Positions 21,167-29,783 of a DNA stretch of 64,000 bases are shown here, piece by piece. This DNA comes from Basfia succiniciproducens (GTDB taxonomy: Bacteria > Pseudomonadota > Gammaproteobacteria > Enterobacterales > Pasteurellaceae): NCBI RefSeq assembly GCF_011455875.1, contig NZ_CP015031.1, positions 62,001 to 126,000 of the forward strand, in the 5' to 3' direction. Position 1 is the stretch's first letter. Each line of letters starts with the position of its first letter. The notes beneath the pieces are model-generated. The model was given only the letters and a program-made list of their open reading frames with translations. It had not been told where the DNA came from and did not search any database. The translations under genes were made by a program, and so were the position numbers.

Positions 21167-21181
21167 TGAGAATGAATTTCA
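21167..21181 (-). promoter_or_regulatory. Fur-like box upstream of exbB
   Basis: TGAGAATGAATTTCA matches the 7-1-7 Fur pattern TGATAATNATTATCA at 11 of 14 defined positions, within a longer inverted repeat AATTGA...TCAATT. It is placed for control of exbB-exbD-tonB. Confidence 0.55.
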
Positions 21182-21274
21182 ATTAGAAACAGATTTTAGC
21201 AAAGTTGAGGAAATTGGTAAATATTGACAGTTCATCTAATGAGAGAATATTTATGAAATAGATCAAAGTGCGGT

Positions 21275-21300
21275 AAAAAAGGGGAAATTTTCATTTCCCC
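21275..21300 (-). terminator. terminator of the TonB-dependent receptor gene
   Basis: GGGGAAAT / ATTTCCCC with a 4-nt loop, followed on the minus strand by a run of six T, 22 nt past the receptor stop. Confidence 0.85.
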
Positions 21301-21322
21301 AAGGTTAAAGGATGACGTTAGA

Positions 21323-23284
21323 TTAGAATTTGTAAGAAACGCTTAATTTATAATTACGACCCGGGTCTAAGTCCACTGAACCGTAGTATTGGGTACTGTG
21401 ATCTTTGTAGGCTTTATCAAAGATATTATCAATACCGAAGGTTAATTCTAAGCCTTTCGCTTGTGCCGGCGACCAAGAGACGTACATATTGCTTACGGCA
21501 TAGCTTTCTTTGAGGGTCGAGTCGTCCACATCAATCGCACGCACATACATGGTATTCCAACCCAATTCAACTTGAGCGGACGAAATATATTGGCTTAAAG
21601 TGAAGTTATAGCGGTCACCGGTGTCGGCAAAGGCGGCTAAACCGGTAGATTTTTGTTCGCTTCTGGCTCGGGCATAGCTGACGGAGAATGAGGTATCCTC
21701 ATAACGGTATTTTGCTTGAGCTTCCACCCCTTTGATGTCGACCTTACCGAGATTACAGTAGATACTGCCGCTACTTATCGCACTTGTATTTACACAACGG
21801 CTTGCCGATACGGTTTGATTGATATTGTCATAATCGGTTTTGAAATATTTAGCCGTGAAGGAAAAACCGTCAATATCGGAGAACAAACCGTCTTTAGCAT
21901 AGCTAAAGCCGACTTCTTTGTTATCGCCGCGGGCAGCCTCTAAATTACCGTCATAGGCTCGGGTTCCGCGCAAATAGATTTCGCCGGCATCCGGTCCCTT
22001 AAACAATTCGGTATAATTGGCAAATACGATCAAATTGTCCGTCAGGCTGTATTTTAACCCCAACGCTTTTGAAAAACGATGGTAGGATTTATCGAAATCG
22101 CTGGCTAAATCCGCTTTATAATGATCGAAGCGGACACCGGGAATGATCATCAAATTGCCTAATGCAATTTTATCTTCCACATAAACGGAAGTACTGTCCA
22201 TGTCGGCAACATAGGTATTATTTACCGAGCCCAATGCTTGCGCTTTGCTATTGTAATATTCTCCGCCAACCAAAAATTGATGGCTGGTTACCCCTAAATC
22301 AAATTCGGATGTATTGGAGAGCGTACCGCCCACAGTGCGGACTTTAGATTTCGGCGAGCCCATTGAAGCCACTTCAGTTTCCGTATTATAGGTGTTCGCT
22401 TTGATATTAACCCAATTATTGTGTTCCGGATTAAAGCCATAAGAAAGGGTGTAGGTTTTACGGGTCAGTTCGGTGTAAGCTTTACCGTGGTTTGTCTCCA
22501 CATAACCCGGTTCGCCGGGCTGCGGCACATCGCCCAAACACATCCCCATATTGGCTCGATAACAACTTAACGCCGTGTTGGTATAGCGTTCTGCGGAAGC
22601 CTTTATCCATTGTTCGTTGCTGATATTATATTTTGTCTTGAACAAATAGTTGGATAAATGACCTTTATTTTTGTTTTTCAAGCCGTTACCATCTTCACCG
22701 TCGCGTTGGTGGCGATAATTGAAATAACCCAATAAATCTAGATTACCGCGACGACCGTACAGCATTGCCGTACCCTGATTGGAATTACCGTTCGAACCGT
22801 AACCGTATTTTACTTTACCGCCGAAGTTTTCCCCCTTTTCCAGCATATCTGCGGCATCAACGGTTTCAAATTTTATCGAACCGCCGAGCGATCCCGCCCC
22901 GGTCGAAACGGAATTCGAACCCACATCAATATCAACACGTTTTAGAATTTCGGGATCAATACCGTAGTTACCGTTATGGTGGAATGAATAACCGTTTTGA
23001 CGGGCGCCGTCGACGGTGACATTGAGATATTCTTCGCTCACGCCGCGAATGTTATAGCGTTCCACCGTAGAACGCGCACCGTTAACGTTTACCCCCGGCA
23101 CACCGCGGATCACATCAGACATTTTAGTTGCCTGACGAACTTTTGTTACCCCTTTGGCGGCGATATTTTCCGCCTGTGGAGAAAAGTTGTCGCTTACCAC
23201 ATCAATGGTATCCAATGTCTCGGCATGAACCGTCGCAGCAACAAAAGCAGTTAATGGCAGTAAAGAGATTTTAAGTTTTTTCAT
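21323..23284 (-). CDS. TonB-dependent outer-membrane receptor, heme/siderophore type
   Basis: 653 residues with signal peptide (LLPLTAFVAATVHA), a TonB box-like LDTIDVVSD, a plug domain (VIRGVPGVNVNGARSTVERYNIRG split over the plug, GAGSLGGSIKFET) and a 22-strand barrel ending in the aromatic LSVSYKF. Two extracellular loops hold cysteine pairs (CYRANMGMC and CVNTSAISSGSIYC), probably disulfides. The overall pattern resembles heme/hemoglobin receptors of Pasteurellaceae, but the ligand cannot be fixed from sequence. It sits upstream-adjacent to exbB-exbD-tonB on the same strand with its own Fur-like site. Confidence 0.85.
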   Translation of the reverse strand: MKKLKISLLPLTAFVAATVHAETLDTIDVVSDNFSPQAENIAAKGVTKVRQATKMSDVIRGVPGVNVNGARSTVERYNIRGVSEEYLNVTVDGARQNGYSFHHNGNYGIDPEILKRVDIDVGSNSVSTGAGSLGGSIKFETVDAADMLEKGENFGGKVKYGYGSNGNSNQGTAMLYGRRGNLDLLGYFNYRHQRDGEDGNGLKNKNKGHLSNYLFKTKYNISNEQWIKASAERYTNTALSCYRANMGMCLGDVPQPGEPGYVETNHGKAYTELTRKTYTLSYGFNPEHNNWVNIKANTYNTETEVASMGSPKSKVRTVGGTLSNTSEFDLGVTSHQFLVGGEYYNSKAQALGSVNNTYVADMDSTSVYVEDKIALGNLMIIPGVRFDHYKADLASDFDKSYHRFSKALGLKYSLTDNLIVFANYTELFKGPDAGEIYLRGTRAYDGNLEAARGDNKEVGFSYAKDGLFSDIDGFSFTAKYFKTDYDNINQTVSASRCVNTSAISSGSIYCNLGKVDIKGVEAQAKYRYEDTSFSVSYARARSEQKSTGLAAFADTGDRYNFTLSQYISSAQVELGWNTMYVRAIDVDDSTLKESYAVSNMYVSWSPAQAKGLELTFGIDNIFDKAYKDHSTQYYGSVDLDPGRNYKLSVSYKF

Positions 23285-23331
23285 ACATCAATAATCCTTA
23301 GGTTTAAAAATCGCTACATTTTTAACATTAA

Positions 23332-23346
23332 TACGAATTATTTTCA
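23332..23346 (-). promoter_or_regulatory. possible Fur box upstream of the TonB-dependent receptor
   Basis: TACGAATTATTTTCA matches the 7-1-7 Fur pattern at 10 of 14 positions, 48-62 bp before the receptor ATG. Weaker than the exbB site but in a sensible place. Confidence 0.4.
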
Positions 23347-23478
23347 ATTGCATAAAATGAAAAAGGTTCAATTTTTCGATAAAAATAATTTTTTTATGAC
23401 AAATGTCACATTTTTTTAAATGAAAAATAAAAAAATAGAGTAAGGCTTATAGAATGTGCGGATATAGCGTTTTTATGC

Positions 23479-23615
23479 CCCCCTCCGCCTTGCAGGCACC
23501 TCGCCCGACTTCGCGGGGGAGGGAACGGATTGAAATAGTGTTGTCGTTATCAAAATACGCAATAATATAGCTCCCCCACAAAGCTGGGGGAGCTGTCACG
23601 AAGTGACTGAGGGGG
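23479..23615. repeat. GC-rich structured repeat, copy 1
   Basis: About 137 bp, beginning CCCCCTCCGCC and ending GACTGAGGGGG. Contains three hairpins: CCTC-GCCCG / CGGGG-GAGG, a perfect GCTCCCCCA / TGGGGGAGC with loop CAAAGC, and GTCAC-GAA-GTGAC. The base composition is far more GC-rich than its surroundings. A second copy follows after 9 bp. Confidence 0.9.
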
Positions 23616-23624
23616 CGGGGATTT

Positions 23625-23762
23625 CCCCCTCCGCCTTGCAGGCACCTCGCCCGACTTCGCGGGGGAGGGAACGGAGTGAAATGGCGTTGGCGTTATCAAA
23701 ATACGGCAAAAATATCGCTCCCCCACAAAGCTGGGGGAGCTGTCACGAAGTGACTGAGGGGG
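23625..23762. repeat. GC-rich structured repeat, copy 2
   Basis: About 138 bp, nearly identical to copy 1 (a handful of substitutions and one single-base indel in the central AT-rich spacer). The ends CCCCCTC / GAGGGGG are short terminal inverted repeats. It ends 23 bp before the stop codon of the CorB-like gene and may act as its terminator. Confidence 0.9.
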
Positions 23763-23784
23763 GAGAAAATATAAAAAAGTGCGG

Positions 23785-25044
23785 TTATAATTTCACGACT
23801 TTTGCTTGTTTCACCATATTTTCGCTCACTTCAAGAATAGTAATTTGTAACCCTTCAATCTCACAAACCGTTCCTTCCTGTGGGATTTCTTCAAGATATT
23901 CCAGGATCAGCCCGTTAAAGGTGCGCGCTTCATCTGTATTTAAATGCCAGTTCAACATTTTATTGATATCGCGGATATTTGCGGAGCCGTCGATAATCAT
24001 TGAACCGTCGGATTGTTTGGTGATCTCTTCATTGATAGAGGGGGTGGTTGAAGTAGTAAATTCACCCACGATTTCCTCTAAAATATCTTCCAGTGTGACC
24101 AAGCCTTTAATATCGCCGTATTCGTCTACCACCAAGCCGATACGTTCTTTTCTGTGACGAAAGTTTAATAATTGCGCAGTGAGCGGTGTGCCTTCCGGAA
24201 TGTAATAAATTTCATCCACGGCACGAATAAGCATTTCTTTAGTGAATTCGTTTTTATCCATCATTAGGCGATAGGCCTCACGAACTCTCAGCATACCTAA
24301 TACGTTTTGTTCCATATCGCCTTTATAAAGTACCACGCGACCGTGCGGTGCATGGTTTAACTGACGCATAATCGCTTTCCAGTCGTCATCAATATCAATG
24401 CCCGAAATATCATTGCGCGGCACCATAATGTCATCGACTGTTACTTCTTCTAAATCAAGAATAGAAAGTAACATTTTCTGGTGAGCGGAAGGTATAAATT
24501 TACCCGATTCATTCACAATGGCTCGTAATTCTTCCGGGCTGATGGAATGCGCTTTTGTTTCGGTTTTCAGCCCGGTAATCTTTATAAGCCCCTGAATAAT
24601 AATATTCATGAAGAAAACTAAAGGTGAGAATAGTTTCATCAAGAGAATTAACAGGTGGCTTGAGGTAAAGGCTACTTTTTCCGGATAGATCGCCGCAATT
24701 GTTTTCGGATAAATTTCGGAAAAAACCAGCATCACAAAGGTGAGTACGCCTGTTGCGATGGCAACACCCATATCGCCGTACAAACGCATACCAATGATGG
24801 TGGCGATAGCGGAAGCCGAAATATTGACCAGATTATTGCAGATAAGAATCAGGCTGAGTAATTTATCGGTTTTTTTAAGTAAAGTTTCCGTTTTTTTGGC
24901 GCCTTTATGTCCTTTTTCGGCGAGATAGCGCATGCGATAACGGTTCAAAGAAAGCAATCCGGTTTCCGAACTGGAAAAATAGGCCGAGAGAATCAGGAGA
25001 ATAAAGAGAGTTATAAATAACGTACTAAGGGGAATACTGTCCAA
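23785..25044 (-). CDS. CorB/YfjD-type CNNM membrane protein with CBS domains
   Basis: Inner-membrane protein of the HlyC/CorC (CNNM/MpfA) family, linked to Mg2+/Co2+ efflux. Starts at TTG (MDSIPLSTLF), matched by AGGA 9 nt upstream and by likeness to E. coli YfjD. A DUF21 domain (residues 1-170, SAYFSSSETGLLSLNRYR) is followed by two CBS domains (MVPRNDISGIDID; GLVVDEYGDIKGLVTLEDILEEIVG) and a C-terminal CorC/HlyC domain. 419 residues. The order corB-like, ypjD, ffh matches E. coli. Confidence 0.9.
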   Translation of the reverse strand: MDSIPLSTLFITLFILLILSAYFSSSETGLLSLNRYRMRYLAEKGHKGAKKTETLLKKTDKLLSLILICNNLVNISASAIATIIGMRLYGDMGVAIATGVLTFVMLVFSEIYPKTIAAIYPEKVAFTSSHLLILLMKLFSPLVFFMNIIIQGLIKITGLKTETKAHSISPEELRAIVNESGKFIPSAHQKMLLSILDLEEVTVDDIMVPRNDISGIDIDDDWKAIMRQLNHAPHGRVVLYKGDMEQNVLGMLRVREAYRLMMDKNEFTKEMLIRAVDEIYYIPEGTPLTAQLLNFRHRKERIGLVVDEYGDIKGLVTLEDILEEIVGEFTTSTTPSINEEITKQSDGSMIIDGSANIRDINKMLNWHLNTDEARTFNGLILEYLEEIPQEGTVCEIEGLQITILEVSENMVKQAKVVKL

Positions 25045-25073
25045 AGTAAATAATCCTTTGTTGAATTAAACAT

Positions 25074-25149
25074 AAAAGTGCGGTTAAAAAATTTAAATTT
25101 TTTTGATAGGTTTTAAACCGAAATTATCACCAATTTTCACCGCACTTTT
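25074..25149 (-). repeat. inverted uptake-signal pair between ypjD and corB-like gene
   Basis: AAAAGTGCGGT at 25074-25084 and ACCGCACTTTT at 25139-25149 face each other across 54 nt. It may act as a weak terminator downstream of ypjD. Confidence 0.6.
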
Positions 25150-25159
25150 CTAAGCCGAT

Positions 25160-25966
25160 TTAGTTCATACCAAGCATTGCCCGGCTACCAAAATAGGCGA
25201 TAGTGAGTAGAATCATACCTGAAATGGTATAAATTATCATTTTTTTTCCACGCCAGCGGTATTTCCAATGTCCGATTAATAAGACGGCATAAACAATCCA
25301 GGCTAAAAAGGAGAATATCGCTTTTTGAATGTTTTCATTGCCAAAAAAGTCGGCAAGATAAACCGCGCCGGTGAGCAAGGTCAGGGTCAGTAGAATTTCT
25401 CCGCTTAACATCACACGGAAGAAATGACGTTCAACCATCATTAACGGCGGCAATAAAGGGGAAATAACCATTTGTTTGGTTTTTAATTTACGATCTAACC
25501 AAGCTAACTGAATGCTTTGTAACATGGCGATAAAACAGACGGCGTAGGCGAACATGGCTAATAAAATATGAAGCAGTAAGCCTAGATCCTGCGCAAGATT
25601 TTGTATTACATGACTTGGTGCAAAGGCGGCGAGTGTGACATTAATCGTCGCAAAGCAATATATGATCGGTAATAAAAACCAGAATGTTTTTATTTTTAAA
25701 GCGATAGCTACAGTAGCGAGAATGGCAATTAGCACGGATATCAAGGAACCGATTTCCATTAACGTAAAGTTTTCGCCGCTGAATAAATTGCTGAAAAATG
25801 GAAATAAACTGATGAAATGGCAAATTACAGCGAAAAGTGCGGTCAAAATAAACCAATTTTTATTCGGACGTTGAATTTGTTCTCCTGATTGCGCTTTTGC
25901 CAGCATGGGGGCAATAAACAAAATACTTATAATATAAAACAAAGCAGAAAAGAGAGCGAACGACAT
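25160..25966 (-). CDS. ypjD: YpjD/CorE, cytochrome c assembly (CcsA-like) membrane protein
   Basis: 268-residue inner-membrane protein with about eight helices of the CcsA/ResC-like cytochrome c assembly family (LHILLAMFAYAVCFIAMLQS, LLTGAVYLADFFG, WIVYAVLLIGHWKYRWRG). I take the ATG at 25966 (MSFALFSALF); a longer frame adds seven residues without support. E. coli YpjD sits between ffh and yfjD and has been linked to metal homeostasis; the order here is the same. It is divergent from ffh, 171 bp away. Confidence 0.85.
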   Translation of the reverse strand: MSFALFSALFYIISILFIAPMLAKAQSGEQIQRPNKNWFILTALFAVICHFISLFPFFSNLFSGENFTLMEIGSLISVLIAILATVAIALKIKTFWFLLPIIYCFATINVTLAAFAPSHVIQNLAQDLGLLLHILLAMFAYAVCFIAMLQSIQLAWLDRKLKTKQMVISPLLPPLMMVERHFFRVMLSGEILLTLTLLTGAVYLADFFGNENIQKAIFSFLAWIVYAVLLIGHWKYRWRGKKMIIYTISGMILLTIAYFGSRAMLGMN

Positions 25967-26087
25967 AATTCTTAATCCTGTAACCAATCATATTTTTAAT
26001 TTTAGCGAGGGTTTAACAAAATCGCCAGTATTTATTAGTTTGTGGGAGAGAAATCACTATAAATGGTGAAAATCCCGATAATTCAAG

Positions 26088-26093
26088 TATAAT
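26088..26093 (+). promoter_or_regulatory. -10 element of a probable ffh promoter
   Basis: Perfect TATAAT 43 bp before the ffh ATG; the -35 region (TGGTGA at 26064-26069, 18-bp spacer) is weak. Confidence 0.45.
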
Positions 26094-26136
26094 GACAGCA
26101 AATTTTTATCTCGAGACAAAATAGGATAAGAGAACA

Positions 26137-27528
26137 ATGTTTGAGAATTTATCGGATCGTCTGTCGAAAACGCTGCGCAATATTACCGGCAAAGGGCGTT
26201 TAACCGAAGATAATATCAAAGATACCTTGCGCGAAGTACGTATGGCGTTATTGGAGGCGGATGTTGCGCTTCCCGTGGTGCGCGAATTTATCAATAAAGT
26301 GAAAGAAAGCGCTCTCGGTGAAGAAGTTAATAAAAGTTTAACTCCAGGTCAGGAGTTCTTAAAAATCGTTCAAAAAGAACTTGAATCCGCAATGGGCGAA
26401 AGCAACGAGAGCTTAAATCTTGCCAGCCAACCGCCGGCGGTAATTTTAATGGCTGGTTTGCAAGGTGCCGGTAAAACTACTTCTGTGGGTAAATTGGCGA
26501 AATTCTTAAAAGAACGCCATAAGAAAAAAGTACTGGTCGTTTCTGCCGACGTTTATCGCCCGGCGGCAATTAAGCAATTGGAGACCCTCGCTCAATCTGT
26601 TGATGCGGATTTCTTCCCCTCTGATGTCAAACAAAATCCGGTAGATATTGCCAAAGCGGCATTGGCGGACGCTAAGCTTAAATTTTACGACGTCTTAATT
26701 GTGGATACCGCAGGTCGCTTACATGTTGACGGCGAAATGATGGACGAAATCAAACGGATCCATGAAGTACTGAACCCAATTGAAACCTTATTTACCGTTG
26801 ATGCTATGACGGGGCAGGATGCGGCAAATACGGCAAAAGCCTTTAACGAAGCCTTGCCTTTAACCGGTGTGATTTTAACCAAAGTGGACGGTGACGCCCG
26901 TGGCGGTGCGGCGTTGTCTATTCGTCAAATTACCGGTAAACCGATTAAGTTCCTTGGTGTGGGTGAGAAAACCGATGCGTTGGAACCATTCCATCCGGAT
27001 CGTGTTGCTTCCCGTATTTTAGGCATGGGAGACGTACTTTCTTTAATTGAAGATTTACAGCGTTCCGTTGATCATGAAAAAGCGGAAAAAATGGCGCAAA
27101 AGTTCAAAAAAGGTGATCAATTTACCCTTGAGGATTTCCGCGAACAACTGATTGAAATGAAAAAAATGGGCGGCATGATGTCTATGCTTGATAAATTGCC
27201 CGGTGCGAAAAATTTACCCGAACATGTGAAAAATCAAGTTGATGATAAAATGTTCGTGAAAATGGAAGCCATCATTAATTCCATGACTTTAAAAGAAAGG
27301 GCAAACCCGGACATTATCAAAGGTTCGCGTCGTCGCCGTATTGCAATGGGTTCCGGCACTCAGGTGCAAGATGTAAATAAATTGCTTAAACAATTTGATG
27401 AAATGCAACGTATGATGAAAAAAATGCGTAGCGGCGGTATGGCGAAAATGATGCGCGGTATGAAAGGAATGATGGGCGGCGGCTTAGGTGCGCTTGGCGG
27501 CTTAGGCGGTATGTTCGGTAAGCGGTAA
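26137..27528 (+). CDS. ffh: signal recognition particle protein Ffh
   Basis: GTPase that binds 4.5S RNA and signal sequences of nascent membrane proteins. N domain, then G domain with GLQGAGKTTS, DTAGR, TKVDGDARGG, and a C-terminal methionine-rich M domain (MMKKMRSGGMAKMM, GLGALGGLGGMFGKR). 463 residues, normal. Divergent from ypjD; terminator follows. Confidence 0.97.
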   Translation: MFENLSDRLSKTLRNITGKGRLTEDNIKDTLREVRMALLEADVALPVVREFINKVKESALGEEVNKSLTPGQEFLKIVQKELESAMGESNESLNLASQPPAVILMAGLQGAGKTTSVGKLAKFLKERHKKKVLVVSADVYRPAAIKQLETLAQSVDADFFPSDVKQNPVDIAKAALADAKLKFYDVLIVDTAGRLHVDGEMMDEIKRIHEVLNPIETLFTVDAMTGQDAANTAKAFNEALPLTGVILTKVDGDARGGAALSIRQITGKPIKFLGVGEKTDALEPFHPDRVASRILGMGDVLSLIEDLQRSVDHEKAEKMAQKFKKGDQFTLEDFREQLIEMKKMGGMMSMLDKLPGAKNLPEHVKNQVDDKMFVKMEAIINSMTLKERANPDIIKGSRRRRIAMGSGTQVQDVNKLLKQFDEMQRMMKKMRSGGMAKMMRGMKGMMGGGLGALGGLGGMFGKR

Positions 27529-27544
27529 TTTTATGCAAATGACA

Positions 27545-27576
27545 AAAGGCTGAATATTATTTCAGCCTTTATTTTT
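27545..27576 (+). terminator. ffh terminator
   Basis: AAAGGCTGAA / TTCAGCCTTT with a 6-nt loop and ATTTTT, 16 nt after the stop. Confidence 0.9.
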
Positions 27577-27691
27577 GAAAAGTGCGGTCAAAAAACGAGA
27601 TTTTTTGAGTGTTGACTTTGCTAATGATTTCAAAAAAAAAAGAGTAATCGTATTACCGGTTTTAATAAAATTAGCGAAATTGTATTTTTCG

Positions 27692-27736
27692 AAAAAACAC
27701 CCCGGCTTTATATCGTTATAATAAAACCGAGGCGTT
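27692..27736 (-). terminator. terminator of the PanS-type gene
   Basis: On the minus strand AACGCCTCGGTTTTAT pairs over 16 bp with ATAAAGCCGGGGTGTT, using three G-U pairs, with a 9-nt loop and a T-tract. Confidence 0.8.
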
Positions 27737-27746
27737 TACTCAGGGG

Positions 27747-28748
27747 TTAAACTGATTCCGTAACCGGTTTTTTGATTTCATGAATTTCAGTTACCGGTTC
27801 GCCGTGTTTTTTATCCCACCACTGGTAGATATTGGCTAATACGGAGCCGGATACCGAGTGCCATACGCAGGCAACCGCACAAGCTACCACGGATTCCGCA
27901 TTGGTTGGGAAGAATTTTGCACTTAAACCTGTGGCAAGCCCGGCATTCTGTACGCCGACTTCAATGGATAAAGTGCGTTTTTTTGCCGTATTCATACCGA
28001 ATACTCTGCCGGCGGCAAAGCCCAGAATATAGCCGGTGATATTGTGGCAGCCAATCGCCATAAGCATAATTAAGCCGGATTCTAAGAAACGTTCGCCCTG
28101 GAAGGCAACTACACCGCCGACAATGCAGGCAAAGGCGATAACCGCAACACCGGGCATTACGGAACGCACATCATTAAACCATTTTTGTTTATGGCAGCCC
28201 ATATTAAATAAAGAACCTAAGCCTACCGGTAAGATAGTTACCAGCAGCATAAATTTGAACATGCCCCAACCGTCCATATCAATGGTTTCACCCACTAAAT
28301 AATTGAGTAAAAGAGGTGTCATAACCGGTGCGATAATGGTGGATACGGTGGTCATGCCCACCGAAAACGCTACGTCGCCTTTACACAGAAAACTCATAAT
28401 ATTAGAGGCAACACCACCCGGGCAGGTACCTACCAACACTAAACCTAATGTTAAACCGGGGGAAAGATTGAACGCTTGCGCAATACTAATCGCTACAAAA
28501 GGCATAATAGTATATTGGGCAACGGTACCGATTAAAATATCAAGCGGACGTTTGGCTAAAATTTGGTAATCTTTTGCGCCTAATGTCATTCCCATTGAAA
28601 GCATAATAATACCTAAAACCAAGACCTGCGCATCACCTTTCACCCAGGTAAAAGCTTCGGGTACGATAAATGTGAATAAAGCCGTTAAAATAATAACGAG
28701 AGCCGTATTTTTAGCCAAAAACTGGCTAATTTTTTTGAGTGCGCGCAT
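27747..28748 (-). CDS. bile acid:sodium symporter family transporter, PanS-like
   Basis: Inner-membrane BASS-family protein, 333 residues, about ten helices. Family marks include LVLVGTCPGGVASNIMSFLCKGD and SIEVGVQNAGLATGLS, which form the sodium-binding crossover regions. Members of this subgroup (YocS/PanS) move ketopantoate or other organic acids; the true substrate is unknown. It stands alone between ffh and yigB. Confidence 0.82.
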   Translation of the reverse strand: MRALKKISQFLAKNTALVIILTALFTFIVPEAFTWVKGDAQVLVLGIIMLSMGMTLGAKDYQILAKRPLDILIGTVAQYTIMPFVAISIAQAFNLSPGLTLGLVLVGTCPGGVASNIMSFLCKGDVAFSVGMTTVSTIIAPVMTPLLLNYLVGETIDMDGWGMFKFMLLVTILPVGLGSLFNMGCHKQKWFNDVRSVMPGVAVIAFACIVGGVVAFQGERFLESGLIMLMAIGCHNITGYILGFAAGRVFGMNTAKKRTLSIEVGVQNAGLATGLSAKFFPTNAESVVACAVACVWHSVSGSVLANIYQWWDKKHGEPVTEIHEIKKPVTESV

Positions 28749-29058
28749 AGGGTTATGTCCTTGGATTATTGCTGATTTTTACTGAATAATTTTAATAATG
28801 CGCTGATTATAAATAATGTCAATATATAAAATAAGGTTATTTGATGAAATATTAAGTTTATTGATGGATTTTGTTTTATAAAATATTTAATTTGCTTGCA
28901 TATTTAGATTATTATTCTAGTTTAATAAAAATAACTTACTCAAAGTTTTGTGAAAGGGAATAAGCGCCTTATTTGATAATTTTACGAAAATTTTTGTAAA
29001 AAAGCTGAAAATTGAATTTTTGCTCTCCAGCCTAGATAGAACGGCAGGCTTTATTTAT
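28749..29058. other. AT-rich gap without a recognised gene
   Basis: 310 bp between the PanS-like start and the yigB stop. Contains a weak inverted repeat TTTTAC...GTAAAA (28980-29001) and AGCCT...AGGCT (29029-29050), either of which might end yigB transcription, and presumably the promoter of the PanS-like gene. No convincing small gene or RNA seen. Confidence 0.5.
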
Positions 29059-29775
29059 CTACAGGTTGCGGAAGAACAGCAACTCATTTAAATCAGTGAT
29101 TTCGAACGTCGGTACTAATGTCGCCTCACTGAAATGCTGAATTTTTTTGTCGGTTAAATTAATCCAAACCGCCTGACAACCCGCTTGAATGGCGCCTTGC
29201 ACATCTGTGACTAGATTATCGCCTACGTGTAAAATTTCATGGGGCCGCACATTAAAGTAGCCGGCGGTCTGGCGGAATAGATCCTGATGGGGCTTTGCCC
29301 GCCCTTGCACACCGCCGGTGAGTACTAATTCGAACTGATCAAACCCCGCTCTTGACGGCGTTACGTTTCCGTTGGTTAATGCGGCTAATTTATACTGTCT
29401 CTTCAATTTATTTAATACTTCAAAATTTTGCTGCGGTACCTGCATTTTATGCCGCCATTCAAAGAAATCTTCCATTGCCGCATGAGAAATTCGCTCAATT
29501 TCGACCGCACTTTTTTGATGAGCCCGCAACAACTCGACGATAGTTTTTATTCGCCATTGGGTGACATCTTCCGCCAAAAGCGGAAAATCCAGTGCGGTTT
29601 TATTTTTCCAATACCGCCAATAACCGCCGTCCAATTGCGGAATCTGGCTGATTTTCCGTAAAAAATCCACCGAATGCCGCTCCGCATCTAAAATAACCTG
29701 CGAATTATCATAAAGCGTATCGTCCAAATCAAAAGAGATAACCTTAAAATCTTCTAAAGTGCGGTAAAATTTCAT
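29059..29775 (-). CDS. yigB: HAD-family phosphatase YigB
   Basis: Cytoplasmic HAD hydrolase; E. coli YigB dephosphorylates FMN and related compounds. 238 residues with motif I FDLDDTLYD, motif II LTNGN, lysine region RAKPHQDLF and motif III HVGDNLVTDVQGA. Directly behind xerC (8-nt gap), the same order as E. coli xerC-yigB. Two uptake signals lie in the gene, at 29504 and at the very start (29757). Confidence 0.9.
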   Translation of the reverse strand: MKFYRTLEDFKVISFDLDDTLYDNSQVILDAERHSVDFLRKISQIPQLDGGYWRYWKNKTALDFPLLAEDVTQWRIKTIVELLRAHQKSAVEIERISHAAMEDFFEWRHKMQVPQQNFEVLNKLKRQYKLAALTNGNVTPSRAGFDQFELVLTGGVQGRAKPHQDLFRQTAGYFNVRPHEILHVGDNLVTDVQGAIQAGCQAVWINLTDKKIQHFSEATLVPTFEITDLNELLFFRNL

Positions 29776-29783
29776 GAAATTTC

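Noticed and set aside
23479-23762. CRISPR array
   Set aside because: Only two units of ~137 bp with near-identical interiors; there are no spacers and no cas genes.
23603-24157. 184-residue open frame running from the GC-rich repeat into the CorB-like gene region
   Set aside because: Most of it is antisense to the CorB-like gene and the first part is the repeat itself; no separate evidence for a protein.
28980-29050. Small RNA or terminator in the panS-yigB gap
   Set aside because: Stems of 5-6 bp with long loops; no promoter or U-tract that would support an RNA gene.
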